DNA of 64,000 nt, taken from NCBI RefSeq assembly GCF_022549785.1, contig NZ_JAKZGO010000012.1, positions 1 through 64,000 on the forward strand, written 5' to 3'. This document shows, piece by piece, positions 46,901 to 54,193 of the stretch. The translations under genes were made by a program, and so were the position numbers. The notes below the pieces were generated by a model. That model saw nothing but the letters and a program-made list of their open reading frames with translations, searched no databases and was not told where the DNA came from. Position 1 is the first letter of the stretch. Each line of letters begins with the position of its first letter. The DNA is from Belliella alkalica (GTDB lineage: Bacteria > Bacteroidota > Bacteroidia > Cytophagales > Cyclobacteriaceae).

Positions 46901-47179
46901 TGCTGCCCGTAGTTTCAATTGCTCAGCAGAAAGTCCAAGAGCTAGCATGATTTCAGAATCCATTTTTTCCTGCGGCTTCACCTCTTCTTTGAGTCGCTTG
47001 AGTTCTTTGATAATCCTTTCCTTCATTTCTTGCGTGGCTTTGTTTGTAAAAGTCACCGCCAAAATAGATCTGAAATTATCGGGATATTTGAGTGCCAGCT
47101 TGAGGTATTCCATGGTAAGTGTGTAAGTCTTACCGGAGCCAGCGGAGGATTTGTAAATGATAAAAGGTTTGCGTTCCAT
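43958..47179 (-). CDS. addA: AddA-like UvrD-family helicase with C-terminal nuclease
   Basis: A 1073-residue superfamily 1A helicase. Walker A is SSAGSGKTYTLTMEYL at residues 10-25, then AVTFTNKATQEMKERI. Motif II region is YLIDEFQDTSGFQW, and motif IV-VI parts are VKQSIYRWRGGEMK, LTIHKSKGLQFKVVIMPF and YVALTRAEE. The C-terminal nuclease has CMVVDFKTGEAYKKH. It works with the AddB-like protein in DNA break processing and recombination. Its promoter was not identified; it starts 130 bp from the curli cluster's terminator. Confidence 0.93.
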   Translation of the reverse strand: MERKPFIIYKSSAGSGKTYTLTMEYLKLALKYPDNFRSILAVTFTNKATQEMKERIIKELKRLKEEVKPQEKMDSEIMLALGLSAEQLKLRAAQTLTAILHDYSRFSVSTIDSFFQKVVRAFAREMDLNAKFEVELDQDAVLDRVVDKVMLQVMEDEFLHKWLVDYAVEQIQNGKSWDVRKNIKELGRQIFQEDFKKYAPEIREFLKDKKNIAELQKFINLRKKEIIDIALVLKNQANQIRIGNGLEWVEFAGSSRSFALKFDQLGDKNSPIPSLTDNQSLLVHDEAGWFAKTSKRKDAIISAFHQGLGQILAQFIPLEVKWNTLEAIGKNVYVFGIFRNMIEELILLKDEENMLLISDANEFLKEITRENEAPFIYEKVGNQFKHYLIDEFQDTSGFQWASFKPLLENSLAQGQTNLLVGDVKQSIYRWRGGEMKLLLQQVEDEIGMQNIDNQVLDTNFRSLPNIISFNNALFKKMPKAFEETVSSRYGAEDVSIISKAYQDVFQNVSQRKATSDFKGKVQISFLEEDQELEEDGKFDALALAKLPEMVMGLQDKGYDLQDIAFLVRRKAEGEAIADTLMQYGAENENPDYSFDVLSDESMFLFKSASVKALEAGLKYLHQPNDQVQFKTMWYYRSILVDAKIDHELFALDRVPLALQEKVAEFGKKEVLLLQLPLMEALEELIAILDLQEIGQEKAYISGFKEAIYDFTSNNRADLSGFLEWWEENRSKRTVKIPEGHNAMRILTIHKSKGLQFKVVIMPFLKWDIFDLKKSNVVWSPFEDTEKGVSAIIPLTLNGTLAKSDFHETYSEEAILAYLDSLNMIYVALTRAEEVFIGIAPFTKKINSLNNVQVQLQQLLSSSIDEDGELSLSEHFDNESKVFEMGNWPVATQKENKEVKTPDLRWAYQNWTQLLQVKKYAVDFSLEGLEQRKKRNFGLMVHEILEISKSKDEALVNLSAFYFDGRLTEEEKKEVELQLEGLFSKSLFASWFDTEGLLLAEQGILLPGGRQKRPDRIIVGENHCMVVDFKTGEAYKKHQTQVREYMELVNKLSGKPAKGYLCYLETGEIEEVYA

Positions 47180-47250
47180 AATCGAAAATCAAGTTAGGCA
47201 AAACAAAGAGAATTTGAAGCGATAAAAAACAGATTGACAAAAATTGTCAC

Positions 47251-47287
47251 AAAAAAAACTCTTCATATTCTAAAATATGAAGAGTTT
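47251..47287 (-). terminator. Terminator of the curli cluster
   Basis: A 14-bp perfect stem (AAACTCTTCATATT at 47256-47269, AATATGAAGAGTTT at 47274-47287) with loop CTAA. On the minus strand the A-run at 47251-47258 gives a T-run at the end of and after the stem. It lies 23 nt past the lipoprotein stop, closing the curli transcript before addA. Confidence 0.92.
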
Positions 47288-47309
47288 ACGAAGCAATACT
47301 AATTAGATT

Positions 47310-47948
47310 TTATAGCTCAGTTCTAAATGACCAAGTTGGACTATTCCCAACATTTCTCCCATCAGCTCTTGCTACTACATACCAGAAATAAGTTGTGTTT
47401 GGTTTTAAATTTGACACCACTACTGATCTTTGACTCAAATTATCCCCTGCTGTTATCTGGGAAGATGAATTAGACTCAAATAGGAAAACATTGTATGTCA
47501 GTTCAATATTTCTATTTTGTTGTTCTACAGCCCAAGTAAAAGTTTGTGATAAAGGTTGATTGACCGATCCATTCCCTGGCACAGGATCAAATATTAGAAC
47601 ATTACCTATATTTCTTTCATCCTTGAGTAGGAAAAAAGTAGAGATAGTATTTTCTTCAGAAAAAACGGCAATGTTAATACTTTGCGTTAGGTATTCATTT
47701 TTTCTAGCAGTAATTACAACATCCCCCTCTTTAATTTTTTGAAAAGAGTAATTACCTGTAGAGTCGGTAATCATCGTGGTACTAGAAGGTGAAGTAGAAA
47801 TCATCACTCCAGATAGAGGTAAATATGTCTCCCCATCAACGACAGTTCCAGATATAGAACCAAACTTATCTATACCAAATTGTTCATTCTCACAAGAAAT
47901 ACATGTGAATAGAACAATGAATGCTATTAAACTATTATACTTAGTCAT
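47310..47948 (-). CDS. Curli-cluster lipoprotein with CarboxypepD_reg and fibronectin III-like domains
   Basis: A 212-residue lipoprotein: signal peptide with lipobox CISC (lipidated Cys near residue 19). A CarboxypepD_reg-like domain (GSISGTVVDGETYLPLSGVM, then DSTGNYSFQKIKEGD, about residues 31-105) is followed by an FN3-like domain (LSQTFTWAVE, VVSNLKPNTTYFWYVV, SPTWSFRTEL). Its start overlaps the csgG stop by 1 nt, so it is coupled to the secretion pore. E. coli curli loci have no counterpart. A surface or periplasmic scaffold for the fibre or pore is plausible but unproven. Confidence 0.85.
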   Translation of the reverse strand: MTKYNSLIAFIVLFTCISCENEQFGIDKFGSISGTVVDGETYLPLSGVMISTSPSSTTMITDSTGNYSFQKIKEGDVVITARKNEYLTQSINIAVFSEENTISTFFLLKDERNIGNVLIFDPVPGNGSVNQPLSQTFTWAVEQQNRNIELTYNVFLFESNSSSQITAGDNLSQRSVVVSNLKPNTTYFWYVVARADGRNVGNSPTWSFRTEL

Positions 47949-49336
47949 TACTGTATTTTTTTTCCAATGTAAAACTTTATCCCTAGTGAAGCACCTACTA
48001 TATTGTCATTAAAAGAGCCAGCTTCCACACCATCAAATTTATCATTCAACAATTGATTGATAAAACCTTTCCCAACTAATGCTACATTGGGTGAAATGAT
48101 ATATTCCAAGCCAAGTTCATAATTGATGAATGGCAAAAACTTCTGTCCTGACAACCCTACTTGATCCTCCCAATTCATATAAGTACCACCTCCTATTTTT
48201 ACAAAAGGAGACAGTTTACCTGTCGGATTTGCAATATAAACCAACCCTAGATTTCCATACAATTCACTTTTCTGAAATACTTCTTTCACACGTAACTGTT
48301 GGGAACCAAAACCAAAATCCACATAAATAGTAGGAGATATTCCAATACCAATATTTGAAGAAACTCCCGACCTCAGGCCAACTGTGGGATAATCCCCAAC
48401 ATAAGTTTGCCCTGTACCTGACGCTGATATATAAAAAGAAGTCCTGTCGTTGGTGTTATTTAATCTGCCAATGTAATCTATCTGTGTATTATTTTGTTTT
48501 TCCAAGACATATTCTTTCACCACTGGATGCTCAAGTCCAAGTGAATCAGAAGAGGTCCACAAATTCTCCAACATTCCTTCCACGATCATGCTATGTACAG
48601 CTTTTTCTACTGCCTCATTGATTGCCATTTCTCGAGGTTCGTTATACGTATATCCTGTTTCTGCCTCTAGTAGTCGTTTAAATTTAACAAATCTAAAGAA
48701 GCCTGAGGTCACTTCCTGAGATAATACAGACTTGGTCGTATATACAGACTTTAGGATTTTGCCATTACTAGTCGAAATTGCCCTTAAATATATACTAACT
48801 CTATCTTCACGATATTGAGCTGAAGCATCAGCACCGAAGTATCTCACACCTGCTCCACCGGTATATACATTTGACTCGTAAGATACCACTCCGCCTTCCA
48901 GAAGTATCCCTGCAAAAAGTAAGGGGGGAAGTACTACATTTGGGTTTTGCTCATATTGTGCCCTACTGGCACTTATGATTTTTCTTTCATTGATAAGGTT
49001 ACTGATATTTTCTCTTTCAATTGGGATAAACCAGCCAGATTCTTCGAGCGCACGGATCAAAATATTAGTAGCGCCTTGCGTGACAGCTGTAGACCAACTG
49101 GCTCCGACGTTTGATTCTTTGTACTGTCCTGTTTGGTCACGAAACTTATATACCGCAGCAACAATTGGTTCTGTAGGCTTAGGAAGTTCCAATAGCTCAG
49201 ATTTCATATTGGTCTCAGGGCCAAGCCTTGCATCTCTATTCCCAAAGGGTTGATAATAAAATGGGGAACAACTAAATGCGAAAATTGTAGTACTTAATGT
49301 CAGCTTTGTTAATACTGATCTTATTCTTATTCTCAT
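47948..49336 (-). CDS. csgG: CsgG-family curli secretion lipoprotein with C-terminal beta-barrel-like extension
   Basis: A 462-residue lipoprotein, far longer than E. coli CsgG (277). Lipobox AFSC puts the lipidated Cys at 23. Residues about 25-265 match CsgG (VAAVYKFRDQTGQYK, SWSTAVTQGATNILIRALEE, GWFIPIEREN, ISNLINERKI; NEAVEKAVHSMIVEG), the subunit of the nonameric outer-membrane pore. About 190 further residues have alternating-strand sequence ending in an aromatic strand (VGASLGIKFYIG), like a small outer-membrane barrel. It is the export gate for curlin subunits, with csgE and csgF upstream in the same operon. Confidence 0.93.
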   Translation of the reverse strand: MRIRIRSVLTKLTLSTTIFAFSCSPFYYQPFGNRDARLGPETNMKSELLELPKPTEPIVAAVYKFRDQTGQYKESNVGASWSTAVTQGATNILIRALEESGWFIPIERENISNLINERKIISASRAQYEQNPNVVLPPLLFAGILLEGGVVSYESNVYTGGAGVRYFGADASAQYREDRVSIYLRAISTSNGKILKSVYTTKSVLSQEVTSGFFRFVKFKRLLEAETGYTYNEPREMAINEAVEKAVHSMIVEGMLENLWTSSDSLGLEHPVVKEYVLEKQNNTQIDYIGRLNNTNDRTSFYISASGTGQTYVGDYPTVGLRSGVSSNIGIGISPTIYVDFGFGSQQLRVKEVFQKSELYGNLGLVYIANPTGKLSPFVKIGGGTYMNWEDQVGLSGQKFLPFINYELGLEYIISPNVALVGKGFINQLLNDKFDGVEAGSFNDNIVGASLGIKFYIGKKIQ

Positions 49337-49353
49337 CTAAACTATTTTTACCC

Positions 49354-49779
49354 TTAATTAAAAGGTACCTCAACAACTGTTGTCGCTCCTGTTTTGGTAT
49401 CAACGATTGTAACACTTACTCCAGAACCTCCTTGACCAATTTCAATTTGGTAATCTCCAAGAGTATAAGTACCATTTTCTAAAGCACTTTCTCCAAACTG
49501 CCTTGTGACCAATTCCCTAGACAACCTACTCAAGATCTGCCTGTTCAAACTTTCTGCAAAATCATCAAGTGGACTTCTATTGAAACCAAATTGGTTGCTA
49601 CCGACAGCATCGGGATCCTTAGTTGTATCCTGTGATTGCGCGGATGCAAGCATCCACTGATAATTGAAATTATTTCCTCCAAATACAGGGTTCTTAGGTT
49701 GATAAACTAATTGTTGCGAAATTCCATCAATAGATCCTAATAAGAACAATGTAATGCTTAATAATAATATCTTTTTCAT
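49354..49779 (-). CDS. csgF: Curli assembly protein CsgF
   Basis: A 141-residue exported protein with signal peptide. The mature N-terminus QLVYQPKNPVFGGNNFNYQW matches the CsgF segment that inserts in the CsgG pore; LASAQSQ follows. The helical mid part (DDFAESLNRQILSRLSRELV) and beta C-terminus (TYTLGDYQIEIGQGGSGVSV) fit as well. In the known system CsgF couples the pore to fibre nucleation at the surface. It lies 17 bp from csgG. Confidence 0.92.
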   Translation of the reverse strand: MKKILLLSITLFLLGSIDGISQQLVYQPKNPVFGGNNFNYQWMLASAQSQDTTKDPDAVGSNQFGFNRSPLDDFAESLNRQILSRLSRELVTRQFGESALENGTYTLGDYQIEIGQGGSGVSVTIVDTKTGATTVVEVPFN

Positions 49780-49792
49780 ATTGTTTTTAGTT

Positions 49793-50365
49793 TTAATAAA
49801 TCCCTGTTCCCCTTACATCAGAGCCTCCTAATTCTAACATCAACGCTTCATAATTTGCTAGATACATCTGTGTCGTTCCTATAGATTCTAAAGCCATTGC
49901 TTCAATCACATCAAGCCTAGGTTGTAAGAAGGATTGATATACAAGCGTCTCATTGATTTGTATTTCAATTAAGGTTGAATTTAACCTAAATGGCTTTTCG
50001 GATACGTAAATTATAAAATTTTTGGCATTTGCTGGTGCCTCCCAGTCACGGAAAAAAAAATCAAAAAAATCTCTACCACTTTTGGTTTTGGTATCATCAA
50101 TGACCAATCCATCAATTTCCAAATCAAATCCTGATTTCTTTTTGGAAACTTGTGATTTGGTCAATTCATCGTTAACAATATCTTCAAGAAGTTTTTTAAC
50201 TGAGTCTGGAGCTTCTTTTGTCACTTTAGTGGTATCTATTTCAGAATACTTAAACTCAATATTTACACTATCCATCCTTACAGAATCAATAGGTATAGTT
50301 TGAGAAAAACTAGGGGTTAATCTCACAAAAAAAAATAATATAAATATGATTAGATGTTTTAGCAT
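49793..50365 (-). CDS. csgE: Curli assembly protein CsgE
   Basis: A 190-residue exported protein with signal peptide. The CsgE core reads LEIDGLVIDDTKTKSGRDFF, then DFFFRDWEAP, matching the GLVvdxTxTxxGxDFY motif of the periplasmic adaptor that delivers curlins to CsgG. INETLVYQSFLQPR is also conserved. About 70 residues before the core are extra compared with E. coli CsgE. It lies 13 bp from csgF. Confidence 0.9.
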   Translation of the reverse strand: MLKHLIIFILFFFVRLTPSFSQTIPIDSVRMDSVNIEFKYSEIDTTKVTKEAPDSVKKLLEDIVNDELTKSQVSKKKSGFDLEIDGLVIDDTKTKSGRDFFDFFFRDWEAPANAKNFIIYVSEKPFRLNSTLIEIQINETLVYQSFLQPRLDVIEAMALESIGTTQMYLANYEALMLELGGSDVRGTGIY

Positions 50366-50399
50366 AATTTAAAACCACAAAGTTTCAGTAAAATTTATA

Positions 50400-51074
50400 C
50401 TAGCGCCTCCCTGGAAAACTAAATGCTGAATTTGAGACATTAACAGACATCCCTTGGCCACCAGCTCCGGGGGTTTGTGTGATTTCTATTGGGCTACCAA
50501 AATTTTCCATTACTGCAGTGACATTGTTTTGATTGCCAAACTGTGAAATATTTATAGGCTGAGACCCTAGAGTTGTTGATATATTATTACCAACCAAAAC
50601 TAACTCTATAATATTCTCAGAGCCCAATTGAGAAAGTAATGCAGTTCTTGACATAATACCTGCGTTCTCTATATATGTGTTTACTACATTCTTGTCTCCT
50701 TGTTGATCTACGGAGATAGATATTTGATCACCTTTAGACCAAAGATTCGATTGGTTTCTATTTCCTGATTGATTAATAAAAGACCTCAAACTATATCCTG
50801 TTTGTTCGACATAACCATAGTTTAAAGATCCATTTTGATTAATTCCAGAAATATTAGATTGATTTGAGTTTAGATCTTGAATTATTCTTGACTCGTTTTG
50901 ATTCCCTACTTGTTTAATTACCGAAACATTACTTTCATTTTCAATATTTAAGTTTTGAGAATTCAAAAGCTCCTTGAGCTCTCCAGACAAATTGACTTCT
51001 ACTACTTCTTGCCCATACAAAAGTATTGGTAAGGAAAAGGCTATGGACAATAATATGTAGTTTTTAAAGTTCAT
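50400..51074 (-). CDS. csgB: Curlin-repeat protein, CsgB-like nucleator or minor subunit
   Basis: From ATG at 51074 the product is 224 residues: signal peptide MNFKNYILLSIAFSLPILLYG, then degenerate curlin repeats of form xxxQxGxxNxxxxxQ (SVIKQVGNQNESRIIQD, SGINQNGSLNYGYVEQT, INQSGNRNQSNLWSKGD, ISQFGNQNNVTAVM). The frame can be read 16 codons further upstream, but that start would lie inside the terminator hairpin. It is more divergent than the major curlin next to it, so it is probably the minor or nucleating subunit; symbol by analogy. Confidence 0.8.
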   Translation of the reverse strand: MNFKNYILLSIAFSLPILLYGQEVVEVNLSGELKELLNSQNLNIENESNVSVIKQVGNQNESRIIQDLNSNQSNISGINQNGSLNYGYVEQTGYSLRSFINQSGNRNQSNLWSKGDQISISVDQQGDKNVVNTYIENAGIMSRTALLSQLGSENIIELVLVGNNISTTLGSQPINISQFGNQNNVTAVMENFGSPIEITQTPGAGGQGMSVNVSNSAFSFPGRR

Positions 51075-51100
51075 TTTGGGTAATTTTTTATTAATATACG

Positions 51101-51140
51101 TTAAAAAAAAACATACTTCCAATAGATTGGAAGTATGTTT
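51101..51140 (-). terminator. Hairpin with T-run between the two curlin genes
   Basis: A 14-bp perfect stem (AAACATACTTCCAA, 51109-51122; TTGGAAGTATGTTT, 51127-51140), with loop TAGA, is followed by a T-run on the minus strand. It stands right after the major curlin stop (51155), so it should reduce readthrough into the assembly genes and favour subunit over machinery. Confidence 0.85.
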
Positions 51141-51154
51141 GAAATTATTTTTTA

Positions 51155-52228
51155 TTAGTTAGCTCCACCTGTGAAAGTTTGAGTCACATTAGCTATGTGA
51201 CCGCTTCCAGTTTGAGAAATCACTGAAGAGTTGAAACCTCCCGTTTGCATTTGATTAGCAGTATTTCCTGCTCCACTTTGGAAGATTGTAGCATAGTTTG
51301 CAACTATATCACCACCTGGAGTAGTCTGTACTTGAGAAGCAATGTTTCCTGATCCACCTTCTTGTACGATAGAACCGAAGTTTAGATCTGCATAGTTAGC
51401 ACCTGTTCTTCTAGCACCAGAGAACTGATCCTGAGTAGCTAAGTTACCATTGCTAGTTTGTAAAATAAAACCGTTGTTCAAATTACCAACTTGGTCTTGT
51501 CTTGCTTCATTTCCATTTCCAGCCTGAATGATTTCTGCAGTACTAACCCATGCAGCTACACCTTGTCTTTGAATAGCGCTGTTGTTGTTACCTGATTGCG
51601 TAACATAACCTTTGTTAGACCAACCATCTTGATACTGCTGACCATAGTTATTGCTACCTGATTGAACCATTGAAGCAGTATTGTTACTTCCTTCATAATC
51701 TTCTGGCAAGAATTTGTCTTGGAATTGAACACCGAAGTTTCCATTTCCACTTTGTACTAGATTAGCATTGTTGCCATACTTTACTTGATACTGCTCACCA
51801 TAGTTATTATTACCAGATTGAGTAATGAAAGCGTTAGAAACTCCCATTTGTGGGTGTCCACCTTGAGTCTGAATAGCTTCATTATCATTACCTGATTGAT
51901 CGATCCCTGCATTTAACAAACCTCTCCAAGCTTCTGTGCCTCCACCATTAATTTGAGAAACAGTAGCTTCGTTAGTTCTACCTGTTTGAGAAATTATAGA
52001 GTTTGTTCTGTTAGGATCGTTAGCACCTGTGGTCACCTGACTAACAGTAGCTTCATTGTTCCTAGCAGCCTGAAAAATTTCAGAATTATTTCCAACTGTT
52101 CCAGTTTGTCCAACAGTTGCCTCATTAGTTTGGCCTACTTGCGTCACTGTGGATGTGTTTACTGGGGCTTGAGCCATTGCAAATGACGCAGCAAATAGCG
52201 ATGCGAAAATTAATGTTGTTTTTTTCAT
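51155..52228 (-). CDS. csgA: Major curlin subunit, CsgA-like, about 13 repeats
   Basis: A 357-residue exported amyloid subunit, over twice E. coli CsgA (151). The signal peptide MKKTTLIFASLFAASFAMAQ is followed by about thirteen curlin repeats of the form xxIxQxGxxNxAxxxQ: for example NAFITQSGNNNYGEQYQ, NANLVQSGNGNFGVQFQ and NSIISQTGRTNEATVSQ. Each repeat forms one rung of the fibre's beta-solenoid with stacked Gln and Asn. It is very Gln/Asn/Gly-rich with few charged residues. Its position just before the terminator hairpin fits a highly expressed subunit. Confidence 0.93.
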   Translation of the reverse strand: MKKTTLIFASLFAASFAMAQAPVNTSTVTQVGQTNEATVGQTGTVGNNSEIFQAARNNEATVSQVTTGANDPNRTNSIISQTGRTNEATVSQINGGGTEAWRGLLNAGIDQSGNDNEAIQTQGGHPQMGVSNAFITQSGNNNYGEQYQVKYGNNANLVQSGNGNFGVQFQDKFLPEDYEGSNNTASMVQSGSNNYGQQYQDGWSNKGYVTQSGNNNSAIQRQGVAAWVSTAEIIQAGNGNEARQDQVGNLNNGFILQTSNGNLATQDQFSGARRTGANYADLNFGSIVQEGGSGNIASQVQTTPGGDIVANYATIFQSGAGNTANQMQTGGFNSSVISQTGSGHIANVTQTFTGGAN

Positions 52229-52319
52229 GATTTTGTGTTTTTTTTTTTGGTAAAAGATTTGGTTTTGTGTTTTAATTTAAATTTAGGTGGTAAAATAGAT
52301 TCATTTTATAATGCTTGAA

Positions 52320-52796
52320 TCATAGGTTTTCTTTTTTAGTTGTTTTAGGTTTATTGTTATTTTGACTTACTGTTGCTTTATTTCCATTGCCTGTTTGATT
52401 TACAATGACCGAACTCTCTATTTCGTTAGTATTTACTATTACATTATTACCTTTCCCATATGATTTAACATGAAGCCCATCTTGTGAAGCTATCTCAATA
52501 GAATCTTTCGATGTGTACAGCTTGCCATTGATTACCAATGTATTTTCTGAGTTATTTGTAGACTGAACTAAATGTTTTTGAGAATAATGTTTATCTAACA
52601 TCTCTTTTCTTAGCAATTGTACCCTTTCCAAATGCTTTGCTCTTACGCTATCCATATGAGCTTTAACTTCCTCTGAATTCATTTCTTGTGAATAAAGCTT
52701 GCCTGATATCCCCGTATTAAAAACTATCATCATAAACACTAAAGACTTTATCACTATGAATACTTTTATTTGCTTTTTGAAATATATTTTTTGCAT
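52320..52796 (-). CDS. Small exported protein with one curlin-like repeat, first gene of the curli operon
   Basis: About 158 residues from ATG at 52796; a frame start at 52808 would fall at the transcription start. A signal peptide (VFIVIKSLVFMMIVFNTGIS) precedes a charged helical stretch (EEVKAHMDSVRAKHLERVQL). A single curlin-like repeat, SSVIVNQTGNGNKATVSQ, and a Lys-rich tail close the protein. One repeat cannot form a fibre alone; a capping, chaperone-like or nucleating role is a guess. It is the promoter-proximal gene. Confidence 0.78.
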   Translation of the reverse strand: MQKIYFKKQIKVFIVIKSLVFMMIVFNTGISGKLYSQEMNSEEVKAHMDSVRAKHLERVQLLRKEMLDKHYSQKHLVQSTNNSENTLVINGKLYTSKDSIEIASQDGLHVKSYGKGNNVIVNTNEIESSVIVNQTGNGNKATVSQNNNKPKTTKKENL

Positions 52797-52813
52797 TTCG
52801 AAAATCATTTGAA

Positions 52814-52840
52814 CAAATCTAGGTAATTAATACCGATCAA
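52814..52840 (-). promoter_or_regulatory. Promoter of the curli operon
   Basis: On the minus strand, -7 box TAGATTTG (52814-52821) matches TAnnTTTG exactly, with a TTG (52838-52840, within TTTTTTG) 16 nt upstream. Spacing is slightly short of the usual 17-20, which would suit an activator-dependent promoter. Confidence 0.65.
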
Positions 52841-52876
52841 AAAATACGTATTTTCCGCATACTCAAATTAAAAATA

Positions 52877-52894
52877 TTACGTGTAATCACGTAA
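52877..52894. promoter_or_regulatory. Palindromic candidate operator upstream of the curli promoter
   Basis: TTACGTG (52877-52883) and CACGTAA (52888-52894) form a perfect inverted repeat with spacer TAAT. It lies about 37 bp upstream of the -33 element, where an activator such as the neighbouring LuxR-type protein would bind. Confidence 0.55.
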
Positions 52895-53006
52895 ATTTGT
52901 ACTAAAATAGAGTCAGGTTTTATCTTAAAATTAGCTATCTTGTATAAAGTGAGAAAAATTTAAAAAAATGAGGATAAAATCTTCCTATTAGAAGCAAAAA
53001 ATTAAG

Positions 53007-54005
53007 TCATAGATTCCTAATTGCCTCAATCATATTCTTAGCCCCTACTTTTTCCATTATATTTGATCTGTGCTTTTCGATGGTTCTAGCTGAAAGTTTT
53101 AATTCTTGAGCAATGATTTTGATAGGCAATCCTGAAGCCGAAAGTTTAAGCACTTGTCTCTCTCTTTTGGTGAGATTTGAATGCATTAATTTGGATTGAT
53201 CTATGTAGGAACTCTTTGAGTTTAGAATCCCATTGTCATTGTTGAGATAATCACCTGAAAGTGTAGCTTGTATGATGTAATCTTTACTATCATCCCTTAG
53301 CATAAACAAATCAAAAAATAGATTACTATCCGTTTTTACTTTTATTGCTTTCAGGTTACAAAACTTTGTTAAGGACGATTCAAATCTTTTAAATCTTAGA
53401 GAGCTATTTTCAGTGTTATTCAAGTCAAAAACTTCAAATATAGCCTTATTATAAAAATGCTTTGATTTCTCCCCTACCAAGTCCACAAACAACTGGTTCA
53501 TTAATGTAACCTTATCTTTATGGACAAATAATAAAGGAATTGTATTTTCATTAAAATAAGCATCGAAATCTGAATTCAAACTAAAATTAAGTGTAGATCT
53601 TTTTGCAAATTCATTATCTACTTTTCTTGATATCGAATCAAAATTAAAGGGAGTGAAAATAAAGTTGCTGACACCTATTTCAAGTGCAATTAGCATGTCA
53701 TCTTTATTAAATTCATTTACTAAAAAAAAGAATGGTAGGTTTTTCTCTATAAGACTGGGTCTTAGTTTCATGAAAAATTCACAAGAATTACCATTGCAAA
53801 AATCCTGATTACATATTATTAAATGGACGATTTCTTGACTAATTAGATTTACTGCGGCATTCTCGTCGGATGTAGATAAAACTCTGTAGCTCTTGGTTTC
53901 GAAATAATCTGTCAAAATAGAAATATGATCTTTGTGTAGACCTATAAGTAAAACGGAAGTCCTAAACTGATTCATATATACACCATCATAAATTTGATGG
54001 TTCAA
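53007..54005 (-). CDS. CsgD-like LuxR-family regulator with pseudo-receiver domain
   Basis: A 332-residue protein. The N-terminal part (about residues 15-130) has a receiver-like fold, but Asn replaces the usual phospho-acceptor Asp (VHLIICNQDF). A middle PAS-like region (about 150-255) is followed by a LuxR HTH (LTKRERQVLKLSASGLPIKI, then SARTIEKHRSNIMEKVGA). E. coli CsgD likewise joins an atypical receiver to a LuxR HTH, so this is the likely activator of the curli genes just downstream. ATG at 53975 (MNQFRTS) is an alternative start; a 7-bp inverted repeat (ACCATCA/TGATGGT, 53982-54001) would then lie before it. Confidence 0.85.
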   Translation of the reverse strand: MNHQIYDGVYMNQFRTSVLLIGLHKDHISILTDYFETKSYRVLSTSDENAAVNLISQEIVHLIICNQDFCNGNSCEFFMKLRPSLIEKNLPFFFLVNEFNKDDMLIALEIGVSNFIFTPFNFDSISRKVDNEFAKRSTLNFSLNSDFDAYFNENTIPLLFVHKDKVTLMNQLFVDLVGEKSKHFYNKAIFEVFDLNNTENSSLRFKRFESSLTKFCNLKAIKVKTDSNLFFDLFMLRDDSKDYIIQATLSGDYLNNDNGILNSKSSYIDQSKLMHSNLTKRERQVLKLSASGLPIKIIAQELKLSARTIEKHRSNIMEKVGAKNMIEAIRNL

Positions 54006-54193
54006 TATACTATTTTATATACTTAAAAAGCAATTTTTTATATGTAAAATACTGTATTTTGTGACAAGGTGCAAATCACTGATGTGAATGACAAAAAAAA
54101 TTGCATATCTGCTGTTTTAGATTTTCCGTGACATTAAATTTTGATATAAGGAACTATGCCATGAGCGATAGAAAATTCTGAATTAGCCTAGCT

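Noticed and set aside
51155-52228. Curlin repeats as DNA-level tandem duplication
   Set aside because: The period is in the protein; codons differ between repeats, so it is an old protein repeat under selection rather than a recent DNA expansion.
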